Source: Pirellula sp. (GTDB taxonomy: Bacteria; Planctomycetota; Planctomycetia; Pirellulales; Pirellulaceae). From it: a stretch of DNA of 35,438 bases. The notes under the pieces are model-generated. The model was not told the origin of the DNA. It saw nothing but the letters and a program-made list of their open reading frames with translations, and ran no database searches. Each line of letters begins with the position of its first letter. Within the stretch, counting starts at the first letter, position 1. Location: positions 1 to 35,438 of the forward strand of contig JALOQS010000018.1 in NCBI GenBank assembly GCA_025459355.1. Direction: 5' to 3'. The position numbers and the translations under genes are program-made. Shown piece by piece: positions 17,480 through 26,608 of this stretch.

Positions 17480-18112
17480 CTACTCGATTGCTTTGTTCGG
17501 GTCGTAGAGGTAAGGATTTAAAGTCGGGTCATTGTACATCTTGAACTGACGATACGTGCGATGTCGTTTTGCGCCTGCGTAGATATCCTCGAGCAACTCC
17601 CTGAGGGACTGGCTCAACTCGTCGTGCTGAAGCCTGCAGATTGCAAGCTTCTTTTGAACCATATCAATATGAGAGTCGTCTACATCCTCTCGTTCCAACT
17701 GCTCGCGCAGATGGTACATGCGAAGAGACAGAATGGACAATCTATCGAATACGCTACCTGGTGTCTCGGTATTGAGCCTTGCATCGGGACGAACGGTCAC
17801 GTTGGCAGCGAGCAGATCATCGGCGATCCAATCATCGATTCGTTCAATCCAATCATTTCTGTTTTGATTAAAGACATCGATGTTTCGCTTAACCTGCGCG
17901 ATTTCGGCGTCCGACACGTTCTTGGAGCGAGCGATATCTTCTTCGTGCCACAAGAGGTAGTTATAGATATGCTGCTGGCATGCGATCGATATCAAGGACT
18001 GCGTCTCGGATCCATCGTCGCACACATTCGCCACTTCGGAGGAATGCCAATCAGCTGTCGTGCGAATTTGCATCCCGAGTATCTCATCGATGTCAATTGT
18101 CACTTCGATCAC
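17480..18112 (-). CDS. DUF4254 family protein
   Basis: The 210-residue protein matches the DUF4254 pattern: QHIYNYLLWHEEDIARSKN, IAQVKRNIDVFNQNRNDWIE and a Tyr-rich C terminus (RHRTYRQFKMYNDP). It appears all-helical and soluble, with no signal peptide. The biochemical role of DUF4254 is not known to me. Here the gene starts 24 bp after the DUF4332 protein gene ends, the tightest spacing in the cluster, so the two are almost certainly co-transcribed and may act together. The wider neighbourhood (GT4 glycosyltransferase, polysaccharide deacetylase, O-antigen-ligase-like protein) hints at a link to cell-surface glycan assembly, which is inference from position only. Confidence 0.75.
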   Translation of the reverse strand: MIEVTIDIDEILGMQIRTTADWHSSEVANVCDDGSETQSLISIACQQHIYNYLLWHEEDIARSKNVSDAEIAQVKRNIDVFNQNRNDWIERIDDWIADDLLAANVTVRPDARLNTETPGSVFDRLSILSLRMYHLREQLEREDVDDSHIDMVQKKLAICRLQHDELSQSLRELLEDIYAGAKRHRTYRQFKMYNDPTLNPYLYDPNKAIE

Positions 18113-18136
18113 GATTTCTCGTCTCCCTGCTTCGAC

Positions 18137-21100
18137 TCAAGCTGCTCTGATTGCACGGCAATTTTGAGCCCAGTGAATCCACTCGACCACTTCTGCTTTG
18201 TCGGGTGCCGACGCTCCGCGAAGCACGCGCTGTCCAGCTTTGCCGCTCGCGAACTTAACAACCTTTCCCATGAGAGCCGACACATCAGCAGATGCTAGTT
18301 CTTCGGGAGTTGATAGCCCAACACCAACCAAAATTTGTGCATCATGCCCTCGAAGATTGGGGATACGACAAACCATCAAGGCTTGCTTCTGCCACTCGGC
18401 GACTGTTTCCGCTGAAACGTATTTAATCTGAAGTTGATTCGCGATTTGATCAGGAGAGGCGGAAACCAAATCGCTGATGGTATCGATCGAAATTGCTGCA
18501 AGCTTTTCAGCCATCTTAGGCCCTATCGATGGAGCATCGACGACGGGGCTCTCCAGTTCGAGGTAGAATTTCCACTTACTACCACCGGCGTTTTCTGACG
18601 TGCGAGAGTCACCAACAGTTCGAGAATTGCGTGGTTCGCGCGGCGTGGCTGCAGATGGCATCCGAATCGATTCAACCGCCCTCTGTGCTTTGGACGGATT
18701 TAACGAAGCGTTCTCCTTGTGAGGCGCAAAATCTCGATTCGAGTTCGATTCGAACTGCGAACCGACGACCCGGTATTCCCGGGATGGCTCATAACCCGCT
18801 ACATCGCGAGATTCATCTTGTGCACGAGTCCCCTCGTTCACAAAATTGTAGCCGGCATTACGATTAACTCGGGATCGCTGACGCATTGCGCCTAGCCACG
18901 CGTTGATCCTGTCTCGTTCAAGTCTCGTTGCAGTTCTCGCCAACTCGCCCCCATTCTGACTGCGAAGAAATTCCTCCACGCGGTCAACCAATTTCTCAGG
19001 ATCAAGATCGCGTAACATGCGAGAACGAGTAATTCCACAGCCAACCAACACTCTGGCATCGAATGCTCCCAGCTTGGGAACCGATGTCATCAACTCGGCG
19101 ACACACTGTAGATAGTAGACCAACCCTGCGTTAACTCGCATGGATGACGCTGCCGACTCAGCGGTCGTGCGTAGCAAATCTCCAACGCGGTGAATCCCTG
19201 CATGTTGGAATCGCGCGGCGAGGCTAGCGTCTACCGTTGGAATGTCGGCCACTGGGCTATCGAGATGCAAGCCATACTTTGCGTTCCACACGCCAACGGG
19301 TGCTGTTCGAACAGGCCGGTTTTGGTAGTTCGAATGATCGGCATTCCACCAGCTGTGCTCTTCTTGTTCGTTGGCCAGTGCCGCCAGTTGTTTATTGATA
19401 TCCACAAGATCGGTTGAGATCATTGGATTGGATTCGTACGCAGCAGGCCGATTGGAGTAGAGCTTGCTGAAGTCCTCTTCGACTTCTATAGGAACATGAG
19501 ATTGCAGATGAGGATGGATACCGAGATAGTTCGAGCTGTCCATTACAAAGCGTGGTCGTGCATACCGAAGAATCTCATGCATACGGCTGACTGTTCCACC
19601 GTGCGCTGAGATCCGGCGAGCGATAAACTCGTCGCTCGTGGCGAGCAATATCTGCCTACCATCCCGAGCAAATCCCGCCAACACATGGAGAACTTGTTCC
19701 AACGATTCGCCACGCAAACCTTCCACCGAGTTATCGAACAAGAATGGAATACGTCCGATTCTAGGAACGGCTGCCTCGGCAATCGCCAATCGAATCGCCA
19801 AATCCACTAATTTGCGTTGACGAGAATCGTTGGCAGGTAATCGCCTGTCATAATAGGTGTCTCGATAGCCGTAGTCGACGGTATGCCCGTCAAAATCCAC
19901 CGGCATGTCATGACCGCGAAGATACGACGACTCCACGGCCCATGGTGGCAGTTGACGAGCTGCACCAGCCGTTAGCTCTCGCAAGTATTTCTCAGCAATT
20001 GGAATTAACGAACCATCCGAGGTTCTACGATAGGGAGAGCGAGTTCTGAGGTGCGACTGCACTTCCGCTAGGCGACGATGCCATTGGGTGCGACGATCCC
20101 ACCGGCGCAACATTTCGTCTGCGTGCGCGAGTTGCTGCCTTAGCTGAGCATCATCCCAACCATTGCGAGTTTCCACGGCATGGGTTACCGGCGTATTCCG
20201 CAATTGAATCTCGATGTCCGCTTGCTCAGCGACCAAACGCTCGATACGAGACTTGAGACGTAACGATTCGCTCGCATAATCCGTGTTGGTGTTTCTATCC
20301 AATCGATGGCGGCCGAGAGAAACGTGGTTAAGCTGCCCATTATGAAACGCATCAACGTCGGTCGAAACGCTTGGGTACGAAGAAGCAGCCTTAGAATTTG
20401 CTTCGGCAACGATGTTGTCTTGCAACGCATTGCGAAGATTCGCCAACTCCACTTGTATCTTGGTCATGCGTTCCCGCAGTCCCTTTACCACGGTTTGATT
20501 AGCCGAATCGTAGGCGTGCGACGGTGTCGCGTTAACCTGTGATACATGGCCAATTTCGGCAAGCAATCGATCACGCTCGAGCGCCCACCAAGCGCGATCG
20601 TGATCAACAGCATCTGCATTTCGTAACCGATCGAGAAGATCATGCTCTTCGGCCTTGAGGCGTTGATATCCCTCATCGAGCTCTTGACGAGCTGGAGAAT
20701 GCACCCCTAAACGACTCGCCGACCACCATAGTTTTTCAGGAGACAAACTGCCCAACGGACTGCAGAAAATCATGCCGAGAATATCACCGCGTAGCTCATC
20801 CCAACGCGCATCCCCGTCATCTCCCTCCCAGAAGATGTTCCCTAACCCGCGAATCCGCTCCGCATCATGCTCGTGCAATGGATTTTGCGAGGGATGCAAA
20901 GGGGAGTTAACGAACCCACCAGGCAACATGGCCGAACCACCCGCAAAGGACATCATGCGAACATGGCCCGTGGCATCAACCCACTGGAGAGAGCCATCGA
21001 TAGATTCTCCCTCCTCTGTTTCAAAGACTTCGTTGACATAATTGCCACGAAATAGAATGCTTCTCACGAAGCGTGACATCGTTGCTCCGCCACCATGCAT

Positions 21101-21196
21101 AGGGGCATAAATCGCATTCAGACCACCACCAAAGGGCCCCGCTTGCAAGTGTGCCGTTGAGTTTTTACGATCGATATCCAATCGAATAAGATGCAT
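18137..21196 (-). CDS. DUF4332 protein with degenerate SMC/AAA-like ATPase domain
   Basis: I start the 1019-residue protein at ATG 21196, which has GGGAGGAG just upstream; the frame stays open to 21382, but that extension overlaps the GT4 gene and is rich in unlikely sequence. The N terminus (MHLIRLDIDR, GPFGGGLNAIY) matches ATPases of the SMC/Rad50/YhaN type, but the P-loop position reads APMHGGGAT (residues 31-39), with Gly where the essential Lys should be. A charged, partly coiled-coil middle (about 170-385) leads to an expected signature region (NDSRQRKLVDLAIRLAIAEA) and a Walker-B-like PFLFDNSVEGL (about 484-494) lacking the second acidic residue. The C-terminal half has two DUF4332 (helix-hairpin-helix-like) domains at about 640-770 and 885-1015, the second with SPVVDAPSIGPKMAEKL and LRGHDAQILVGVGLSTPEEL. 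It likely has a scaffold or DNA-binding role rather than ATP hydrolysis. Confidence 0.75.
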   Translation of the reverse strand: MHLIRLDIDRKNSTAHLQAGPFGGGLNAIYAPMHGGGATMSRFVRSILFRGNYVNEVFETEEGESIDGSLQWVDATGHVRMMSFAGGSAMLPGGFVNSPLHPSQNPLHEHDAERIRGLGNIFWEGDDGDARWDELRGDILGMIFCSPLGSLSPEKLWWSASRLGVHSPARQELDEGYQRLKAEEHDLLDRLRNADAVDHDRAWWALERDRLLAEIGHVSQVNATPSHAYDSANQTVVKGLRERMTKIQVELANLRNALQDNIVAEANSKAASSYPSVSTDVDAFHNGQLNHVSLGRHRLDRNTNTDYASESLRLKSRIERLVAEQADIEIQLRNTPVTHAVETRNGWDDAQLRQQLAHADEMLRRWDRRTQWHRRLAEVQSHLRTRSPYRRTSDGSLIPIAEKYLRELTAGAARQLPPWAVESSYLRGHDMPVDFDGHTVDYGYRDTYYDRRLPANDSRQRKLVDLAIRLAIAEAAVPRIGRIPFLFDNSVEGLRGESLEQVLHVLAGFARDGRQILLATSDEFIARRISAHGGTVSRMHEILRYARPRFVMDSSNYLGIHPHLQSHVPIEVEEDFSKLYSNRPAAYESNPMISTDLVDINKQLAALANEQEEHSWWNADHSNYQNRPVRTAPVGVWNAKYGLHLDSPVADIPTVDASLAARFQHAGIHRVGDLLRTTAESAASSMRVNAGLVYYLQCVAELMTSVPKLGAFDARVLVGCGITRSRMLRDLDPEKLVDRVEEFLRSQNGGELARTATRLERDRINAWLGAMRQRSRVNRNAGYNFVNEGTRAQDESRDVAGYEPSREYRVVGSQFESNSNRDFAPHKENASLNPSKAQRAVESIRMPSAATPREPRNSRTVGDSRTSENAGGSKWKFYLELESPVVDAPSIGPKMAEKLAAISIDTISDLVSASPDQIANQLQIKYVSAETVAEWQKQALMVCRIPNLRGHDAQILVGVGLSTPEELASADVSALMGKVVKFASGKAGQRVLRGASAPDKAEVVEWIHWAQNCRAIRAA

Positions 21197-21348
21197 CGTG
21201 GGGCTCCTCCCTCTCCAATTATCAAATTTGCCGCGTCTAATCCGTTTTTGACGCGATTTTGGGTCTTTGCGGAAATTAGCACAACAAGAGAGTTTGGGTA
21301 AAGAGCAGAATGCTAACCCCATCACCAAAAAATGAAAGAATAATGCCT

Positions 21349-22557
21349 CTATTGGCGATTGCCCAAGTGCTTCTCTCGCCAAATCTTGTGAATCAAGTCT
21401 TCATATTGCTCGACCATGTTTGCTAGCGATCCATGCCGCTCGACATGCTCGCGACCATTTTGCCCAAGCTCGATGCTCAAATCTCGATCGCTTAACAACT
21501 GAACCACCCTTTCGACTAGCAACTGATCAGCCGCCAGTGGAAAGGTGAATCCGTTCCACTGATTAATAACCGATTCAGAAACGGAGCCGACATCGGACGC
21601 CACCACCGGAACTTGACACGATAACGCTTCCAGAATGGAAACGGGGCTGGCTTCATTTAGGCTAGTCAAGGCAAACACGTCTAGGGCAGCCAGGATTCTC
21701 GGAGTATCGCTTCGATTGCCGAGCAAATGAATGAATGCTAAAGCACCTGACGACTTGATCAAGCTAGCTATCTTCTCCCGTTCTGCCCCATCTCCCACAA
21801 TAACGAAATGCGCATCCGGAACTTGCTCTTTGATCTTAACCGCAGCCATTACGAACAAAGAATGATTCTTTTCCGGACGCAATGCCGCTACGATCCCGAC
21901 CAGCTTGACGCGGGAAGGGAGCCCCAACTCCTCGCGAACCGACTCCCGGCTTGCGGAATCGGATCGAAATCGATTGGTGTCGACTCCGTTGGGGATCACG
22001 CAGACTTTGCGTGCAGGAAACCCTTCAAAGTTGACCAAGAACTCGCCATGCGATTTCGCCACACCAATAAATGCGTCGGTCAGAAACGTTAAGCTTCGAT
22101 TCAGCCGACCGACTCCATCAGGCCACCCCGTGGAGTGCAAGGCGGAACAAATGACAGGCACGCCGGCAATCTTTGCTGCTAAACGCCCCCAGAACATTTT
22201 GTCACCCGCTCCAACTGTGACAATGGCGTCCGTTTTGCTCTGTCGCAAATTCGAAGCGAGTCGAAACAAAACTCCGAAATCAAACTTAGAATGAATCAAA
22301 TGGGAATCAACGGAAAACTCGGACGCAAGCTCCTCACCCAGAGGACCTTTTTCCTTTAAGCATACAACAGAGGGCGCGATACGAGTTGGATCGAATCGCC
22401 GAATGAGATTGACGAGCAGCGTTTCCGCGCCACCGACAGGCATGCTGGTGATGATGAACTTTGTTCGCAGGCACCGTGAACCAGTCGCGTCCGACGTCTT
22501 CGAGTGGGGCACACAGTCTGAGTGTAAGCCTGGATTGGCTGATTTTAAGAGGCTCAT
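21349..22557 (-). CDS. Glycosyltransferase family 4
   Basis: The 402-residue protein has the GT-B architecture of family 4. The N-terminal domain carries MPVGGAETLLVNLIRRFD (glycine-rich loop after the first strand) and the mid-region VCVIPNGVDTNRFRSD. The C-terminal domain has LVGIVAALRPEKNHSLFV, FVIVGDGAEREKI and the family EX7E motif in NEASPVSILEALSCQVPVVAS, which binds the nucleotide sugar. It would transfer a sugar to a lipid-linked or growing polysaccharide at the cytoplasmic face. The first 30 residues are poorly conserved, so the true start may be a little downstream. The gene lies between the deacetylase (79 bp upstream) and the DUF4332 gene (152 bp downstream), all on the same strand. 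Confidence 0.88.
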   Translation of the reverse strand: MSLLKSANPGLHSDCVPHSKTSDATGSRCLRTKFIITSMPVGGAETLLVNLIRRFDPTRIAPSVVCLKEKGPLGEELASEFSVDSHLIHSKFDFGVLFRLASNLRQSKTDAIVTVGAGDKMFWGRLAAKIAGVPVICSALHSTGWPDGVGRLNRSLTFLTDAFIGVAKSHGEFLVNFEGFPARKVCVIPNGVDTNRFRSDSASRESVREELGLPSRVKLVGIVAALRPEKNHSLFVMAAVKIKEQVPDAHFVIVGDGAEREKIASLIKSSGALAFIHLLGNRSDTPRILAALDVFALTSLNEASPVSILEALSCQVPVVASDVGSVSESVINQWNGFTFPLAADQLLVERVVQLLSDRDLSIELGQNGREHVERHGSLANMVEQYEDLIHKIWREKHLGNRQ

Positions 22558-22613
22558 CTTGCCTTTGTGATTTTGGTAATATTGGTTGACGCGATCGAGC
22601 CGTCGCGTTGTTA

Positions 22614-22681
22614 AGTCAACTACGCTGTATAGTCAACTACGCTTTGGGTAGGCTTGACGGGTAACTCGGCGGGCAACTCGG
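22614..22681. repeat. Short direct repeats around the 3' end of the deacetylase gene
   Basis: AGTCAACTACGCT occurs at 22614-22626 and 22631-22643 (period 17), the second copy containing the deacetylase stop. Next to it CGGGTAACTCGG/CGGGCAACTCGG form a 12-bp tandem pair at 22658-22681 (11 of 12 identical) inside the last codons. Confidence 0.85.
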
Positions 22682-23530
22682 TCCTTTTTCGCGATCGTAG
22701 ATAATCTTGGATTTCGAGCTCAGTTTTCGAGGATCCAGGGTTAACCAGTTCGCAACCGCTGCCATGCCGGGATCTCCGTGAACTCGCTGCAAATGATTGG
22801 CATCGAATCCGGGCCAATTGTGCCCACCCGCAGCACTCACGAAACATTCAAAGCCCGCGTCGAAAACGAAATCGATTGCCCGTTGCGTGATGTTTTTTGC
22901 CAGACCGAATGGAAACGCAAAGTAAAGAACTGGTTGCTGAGACCAATCCTGTAACTTTTTACGAACATCGTGAATCTCGGTCCGCAATTGATGGTCGCTC
23001 ATCTCTTGTCCAAAGTCTGGATGCGTATGCGAATGCGCCCCAATGGTTATTCCCTCAGCGGCCATCTGTGCGATGTCCGATTTGGAATTGGGGGGAGATG
23101 ATTGCCCAATGGCCAAATCATGAGGAAAGGGATCGCCGGTCTCTACGAAATGCGTTGAAACAAAGTAAGTGCACGGGATTCGGCGTTCGATTAAGTGAGG
23201 AATGGCAAAATCGCAATTCTCTTTGTACCCATCATCGAACGTGATTCCTACCATTGGTACAGTGCGATGACCATTCATCTGCGATTTGCGAATATCCTCG
23301 AGCGATGCGAATTTAGAGTTCTTCTCAATCCAATCCAAATGACGTTTAAAGTTCTCCTGATTGATCGTCCATGAGTTTTGGCCGACGTCAGCAACGCGAT
23401 GGTAGAAGAGGATTGTGGCCGGGTAGGTTCCCTTCATTTGGAACTCGCGTGCAAGCTCAAGCCGTCGTTGTCTCGTGGACCAACGGTATGCCGTCAGCAA
23501 CAGTTCTTTGGTAAACGGAGGTAGATTCAT
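22637..23530 (-). CDS. Polysaccharide deacetylase (NodB-like)
   Basis: The 297-residue protein is a carbohydrate esterase 4/NodB-type deacetylase. Seen motifs are ATILFYHRV near residue 40, the metal/catalytic motif VGITFDDGYKEN, the histidine motif IGAHSHTHPDFG and the later PVLYFAFPFGLAKN. The enzyme removes acetyl groups from N-acetylated sugars in a polysaccharide or its precursor. No signal peptide is evident (the start is MNLPPFTKELLL), so it may act in the cytoplasm or be membrane-peripheral. It is the first gene of the minus-strand cluster and starts 229 bp from the divergent O-antigen-ligase-like gene. Its final codons contain small tandem repeats that extend a Pro/Ser tail. Confidence 0.88.
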   Translation of the reverse strand: MNLPPFTKELLLTAYRWSTRQRRLELAREFQMKGTYPATILFYHRVADVGQNSWTINQENFKRHLDWIEKNSKFASLEDIRKSQMNGHRTVPMVGITFDDGYKENCDFAIPHLIERRIPCTYFVSTHFVETGDPFPHDLAIGQSSPPNSKSDIAQMAAEGITIGAHSHTHPDFGQEMSDHQLRTEIHDVRKKLQDWSQQPVLYFAFPFGLAKNITQRAIDFVFDAGFECFVSAAGGHNWPGFDANHLQRVHGDPGMAAVANWLTLDPRKLSSKSKIIYDREKGPSCPPSYPSSLPKA

Positions 23531-23746
23531 AGCGTATTCGGGATAAAGTTAGGAATGGGTAAAAATTCAACATGAATCGACCTTGAGCAAATCTTATAAA
23601 GCGATAAACGAGGGAATTAAAAGCAGTTGTTCCGATTAAGCTGCCTTTACCGATCGCATAGTTGGGAATGTAAGAGCCCAATTTTTGCCTTCATTCTTCT
23701 CATCCAATTAGTCCGATAACGGACGAAATCGCTTGTGTTGAGAATT

Positions 23747-23762
23747 AAGGAGAATTGAGTTG
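23747..23762 (+). promoter_or_regulatory. Strong ribosome-binding site selecting a TTG start
   Basis: AAGGAG at 23747-23752 is followed after 7 nt by TTG at 23760-23762, in frame with the O-antigen-ligase-like protein and directly before its first membrane helix. The next in-frame ATG is seven codons further on and has no such site, so TTG is the probable start codon. Confidence 0.8.
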
Positions 23763-25256
23763 GAATTCGTAGCTCTTTTAATGGGGATCGCCCTGCTTAG
23801 TTGGGCATTCTTCTTTGTACGATTTCACAATATCCCAACCGGGGCGATCATTTTTATCATCGCTACGAGTGTCTTCCCCCCAGAGTATCTTTCTTTTCGA
23901 TTTCCCGGCGTCACTTTAACGCTTGACCGAATATGGCTCGGAGCCATCGCGGTACAATTCGCGGTAGATTGGCTTAACGGTCGGATTAAATTCCGCTCGC
24001 TCAAAGGCACCGATCTCATTGTCATGTCATTTATGATCTGGCTGTTCATTCGTACTGTGACAACACCCATCGGCCAAGAGATCAAAGGCCAACCGTCAAC
24101 CATGATGCATCTCATCAATGGTTACCTGTGCCCGTTGTTCCTGTACATTCTGATTCGGCATACCGAATTAAAAGTCGAAACGCTTTGGCCCGCTTTGGGG
24201 CTGCTGATATTGTTCGGAGTCTATCTTAGTGCGACGGCTATTTTCGAAGTCACCAAACAATGGTCCCTTGTCTTTCCCCAATTCATCGCAGACCCAACGC
24301 TGGGTATTCACTTTGGCCGAGCACGAGGCCCCATGCTCCAATCGGTACGCCTGGGAATGTGTTTGAATTTTGTTTTGGCCGCTCTTTGGATCTTTCCGTT
24401 ATGGCTCAACTATCGAAAGAAATGGGCTTGGATTCTTGTGCTTTCTCTCACGCCTCTGTTGTTACTCGCGATATTGCTGACCTATACACGCAGCATTTGG
24501 ATGGGGACGGGGGCGATCGTTATCATTTTGATGTTAACGCTGCTCGAAGGAAAAAGCCGTATGCTGGCGGTGGGTGGGTTAACGGTCGCGACCGCAATGG
24601 CAGGCTTAATTATCGGTCCGAATTTGGTCGCATTCAAACGCGAATACACCGAAGCTGAAACGCTTGAGAGTACTCGAATGAGAGGCGCGTTTGCGTACGT
24701 GTCTTACAAGATGTTCTTGGACAAACCAATAACGGGATTCGGATTTAATCAATTCCAAGTCCACAATCGTCCCTATCTCGATGACAGAACAACCAATATT
24801 CGACTCGAATCGATTCGCGGCTATGTCCATCACAATTCGTATTTGAGCTTACTCGTCGACCTTGGAATGATTGGTGGCGTTTTGTTCATGGCCGCTTCTA
24901 TAGCCTTTGCGCGATCCGCCTGGACGGTTTGGACACACCCATTGTCACCTCCCTTTTATCGAAGTGCATCGGTACTGTTCTTTTGTGTGGCAGCCGTGCA
25001 TGCGATTCAGATGGCGTTTCACGAGGTCTCTTTTTCTTCGATCGAATACACAATCCTCGTCTTCGCGGCGGCAATATGTCAAGTCTGCAAAGATGACCTG
25101 GTTGCCGAAACGGACAAGTACCGGATTTTAAGCGAGACCGATTCGACCACAAAAAACCCCCGCTATCATTCAGATCATGATAACGGGGGTACGATTCACT
25201 CGCCGGCTTTCCGACCGCAACTATCTACTCAGGCAACCGCCCGGCCTCAACTTTAG
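23760..25256 (+). CDS. O-antigen ligase/Wzy-like polytopic membrane protein
   Basis: The 498-residue protein starts at TTG with a strong RBS and has about eleven to twelve hydrophobic helices (for example LLMGIALLSWAFFFVRF, ILVLSLTPLLLLAILL and GAIVIILMLTLL). The large periplasmic loop of the Wzy_C family sits before the last helices: TYTRSIWMG, then the FGFNQFQVHN segment, and VHHNSYLSLLVDLGMIGGVLF, whose His-Asn-x-Tyr motif is characteristic of ligases and polymerases. Such proteins polymerise or ligate undecaprenyl-linked glycans at the outer face of the inner membrane. The last roughly 40 residues are hydrophilic and cross a minus-strand terminator, and the end overlaps the convergent cytochrome c peroxidase gene by 32 bp. 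The divergent polysaccharide cluster makes a shared pathway likely. Confidence 0.82.
   Translation: MEFVALLMGIALLSWAFFFVRFHNIPTGAIIFIIATSVFPPEYLSFRFPGVTLTLDRIWLGAIAVQFAVDWLNGRIKFRSLKGTDLIVMSFMIWLFIRTVTTPIGQEIKGQPSTMMHLINGYLCPLFLYILIRHTELKVETLWPALGLLILFGVYLSATAIFEVTKQWSLVFPQFIADPTLGIHFGRARGPMLQSVRLGMCLNFVLAALWIFPLWLNYRKKWAWILVLSLTPLLLLAILLTYTRSIWMGTGAIVIILMLTLLEGKSRMLAVGGLTVATAMAGLIIGPNLVAFKREYTEAETLESTRMRGAFAYVSYKMFLDKPITGFGFNQFQVHNRPYLDDRTTNIRLESIRGYVHHNSYLSLLVDLGMIGGVLFMAASIAFARSAWTVWTHPLSPPFYRSASVLFFCVAAVHAIQMAFHEVSFSSIEYTILVFAAAICQVCKDDLVAETDKYRILSETDSTTKNPRYHSDHDNGGTIHSPAFRPQLSTQATARPQL
25151..25189 (-). terminator. Terminator of the cytochrome c peroxidase gene, inside the convergent coding sequence
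   Basis: On the minus strand CCCCCG, a mismatch, TATCAT, a 7-nt loop, ATGATA and CGGGGG are followed by TTTTTT. The hairpin lies 36 bp past the peroxidase stop and within the last 35 codons of the plus-strand O-antigen-ligase-like gene. Confidence 0.88.
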
Positions 25257-26481
25257 GCAACGGTCCCGTGAGAGCTTTCATGAACTCAACCAAATCCTGC
25301 TTGTCTTGAGCGGTCAAATCAAGCTTCTTCATTTTGTCGCTCAAGTAAGGATTAGCATGGCCGCCAACTGCATACCACTCGACGACTTCCTCAAGTGTCT
25401 TTTGGCTACCGTCATGCATGTAAGGTGCTGTCTGCGTTATGTTTCGCAACGTCGGTGTCTTGAATGCCCCTTTATCTTTTTCAACACCTGTCTGGCTGAA
25501 ACGCCCTAGATCCGGCTCGGCAGCGGTCATGCCTACTCCTAGATTGTGATAAAGTTCGTCCGTGAAGTTGACGCCCACGTGGCAAGCCGAGCAGTTCGAT
25601 TTTTGGTTAAAGAACAAATCGCGACCTCGTTTTGCTGATTCGCTCATAGGATTCGAATCTGCCAACGCTTTGGCTTTCTCGTATCGTGCGAAAAGAGCGG
25701 GATCGTCGTCCTTTAAGGCTTCCAAATCGGACAGCTCTTCGCCAAAGTTTTCTTGGAGCAACCGCAGTGGCTCATTAAGGTCGTATGCTGCGGCGCCAGT
25801 CACTAACGTACGTTCAAATGCGGCAATTGCTTTGCCTACGGCGTCAATATTTGGCTTGCTTCCGAAGACCTTCTCGAACTGAATTCGATAGCCTTCGTTC
25901 TCGGTTGCAAACTTAACAACCGCTTCATGCGAGTGCCCCATCTCGATCGGGTTGGCGATTGGTCCTACAGCCTGCGCCTCCAAGCTATCGGCTCGCCCGT
26001 CCCAGAACTGCGCCTTGCTCAAGATCCGATTAAAGGACACCGGCGAATTTCGATTGCCAGTCTGGTTGCGAACGCCGACACCGAACTGCGTGTTGGCACC
26101 GTAGCCTGTTGCCGGATGGTGACAGCTCGCACAACTAATGGTTCCGTCGACCGACAATCTCGTATCAAAGTAAAGTTGACGTCCGAGTTCGATCTTCGCC
26201 TTCGTCATGGGATTGTTTTCCGGGACGTACATTGCAGCCGCACCCGCTCTCAAGTTATCTGGTAGCTCGACTTGAAGAGGGACATGATTTTCAGGCTTCG
26301 CAAGGAACGCTTTGATCTCTGAGACTTTGAGTGAACCTTTACCAGGAATACCTGCTGTCAGCTCGCTCGCACCTAACACGACCGAGGTGTTAGGCTCAGT
26401 TCCCAACACAATATCATGGGAACTAATCAACGCTCCCGAGGTAAACAGAACCAAATTGCCGTAAAAGAATCGCTTTAGCAT
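25225..26481 (-). CDS. Di-heme cytochrome c peroxidase (CcpA/MauG family)
   Basis: The 418-residue protein has an N-terminal export signal (FFYGNLVLFTSGALISS) and two c-type heme sites, CASCH at 117-121 and CSACH at 297-301. Around them are family motifs: ELGRQLYFDTRLS before the first heme, FWDGRADSLEAQ, and FKTPTLRNITQTAPYMHDG near the C terminus, where Met would ligate the high-potential heme. These periplasmic enzymes reduce hydrogen peroxide with electrons from small cytochromes or, in the MauG branch, oxidise protein residues. Planctomycetes hold many paralogues with unclear substrates. The start lacks a strong Shine-Dalgarno sequence. A terminator lies just downstream and the 3' end overlaps the convergent gene by 32 bp. 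Confidence 0.9.
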   Translation of the reverse strand: MLKRFFYGNLVLFTSGALISSHDIVLGTEPNTSVVLGASELTAGIPGKGSLKVSEIKAFLAKPENHVPLQVELPDNLRAGAAAMYVPENNPMTKAKIELGRQLYFDTRLSVDGTISCASCHHPATGYGANTQFGVGVRNQTGNRNSPVSFNRILSKAQFWDGRADSLEAQAVGPIANPIEMGHSHEAVVKFATENEGYRIQFEKVFGSKPNIDAVGKAIAAFERTLVTGAAAYDLNEPLRLLQENFGEELSDLEALKDDDPALFARYEKAKALADSNPMSESAKRGRDLFFNQKSNCSACHVGVNFTDELYHNLGVGMTAAEPDLGRFSQTGVEKDKGAFKTPTLRNITQTAPYMHDGSQKTLEEVVEWYAVGGHANPYLSDKMKKLDLTAQDKQDLVEFMKALTGPLPKVEAGRLPE

Positions 26482-26608
26482 AGACGCCGTGAGGGGTAGG
26501 AGGGATGAATACGTAAAACCTCTATCAGTTAACCTGCCAGATGGTCAACGATTTTAACGTCTCGTCAATTTCCAACCACATCTTTTTCGCAAACACGCCC
26601 CACCACAC

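Noticed and set aside
17561-18298. Open frame of 245 codons on the plus strand opposite the DUF4254 gene
   Set aside because: The DUF4254 pattern on the minus strand is clear, and the plus frame crosses into the antisense of the DUF4332 gene without any recognisable domain.
18137-21382. Longer start for the DUF4332 protein at 21382
   Set aside because: The extension overlaps the GT4 gene, lacks a RBS and precedes a strong GGGAGGAG site at the 21196 start, where the conserved N terminus begins.
23457-23681. Minus-strand frame upstream of and overlapping the deacetylase start
   Set aside because: It has no recognisable domain or RBS and overlaps the conserved deacetylase N terminus in another frame.
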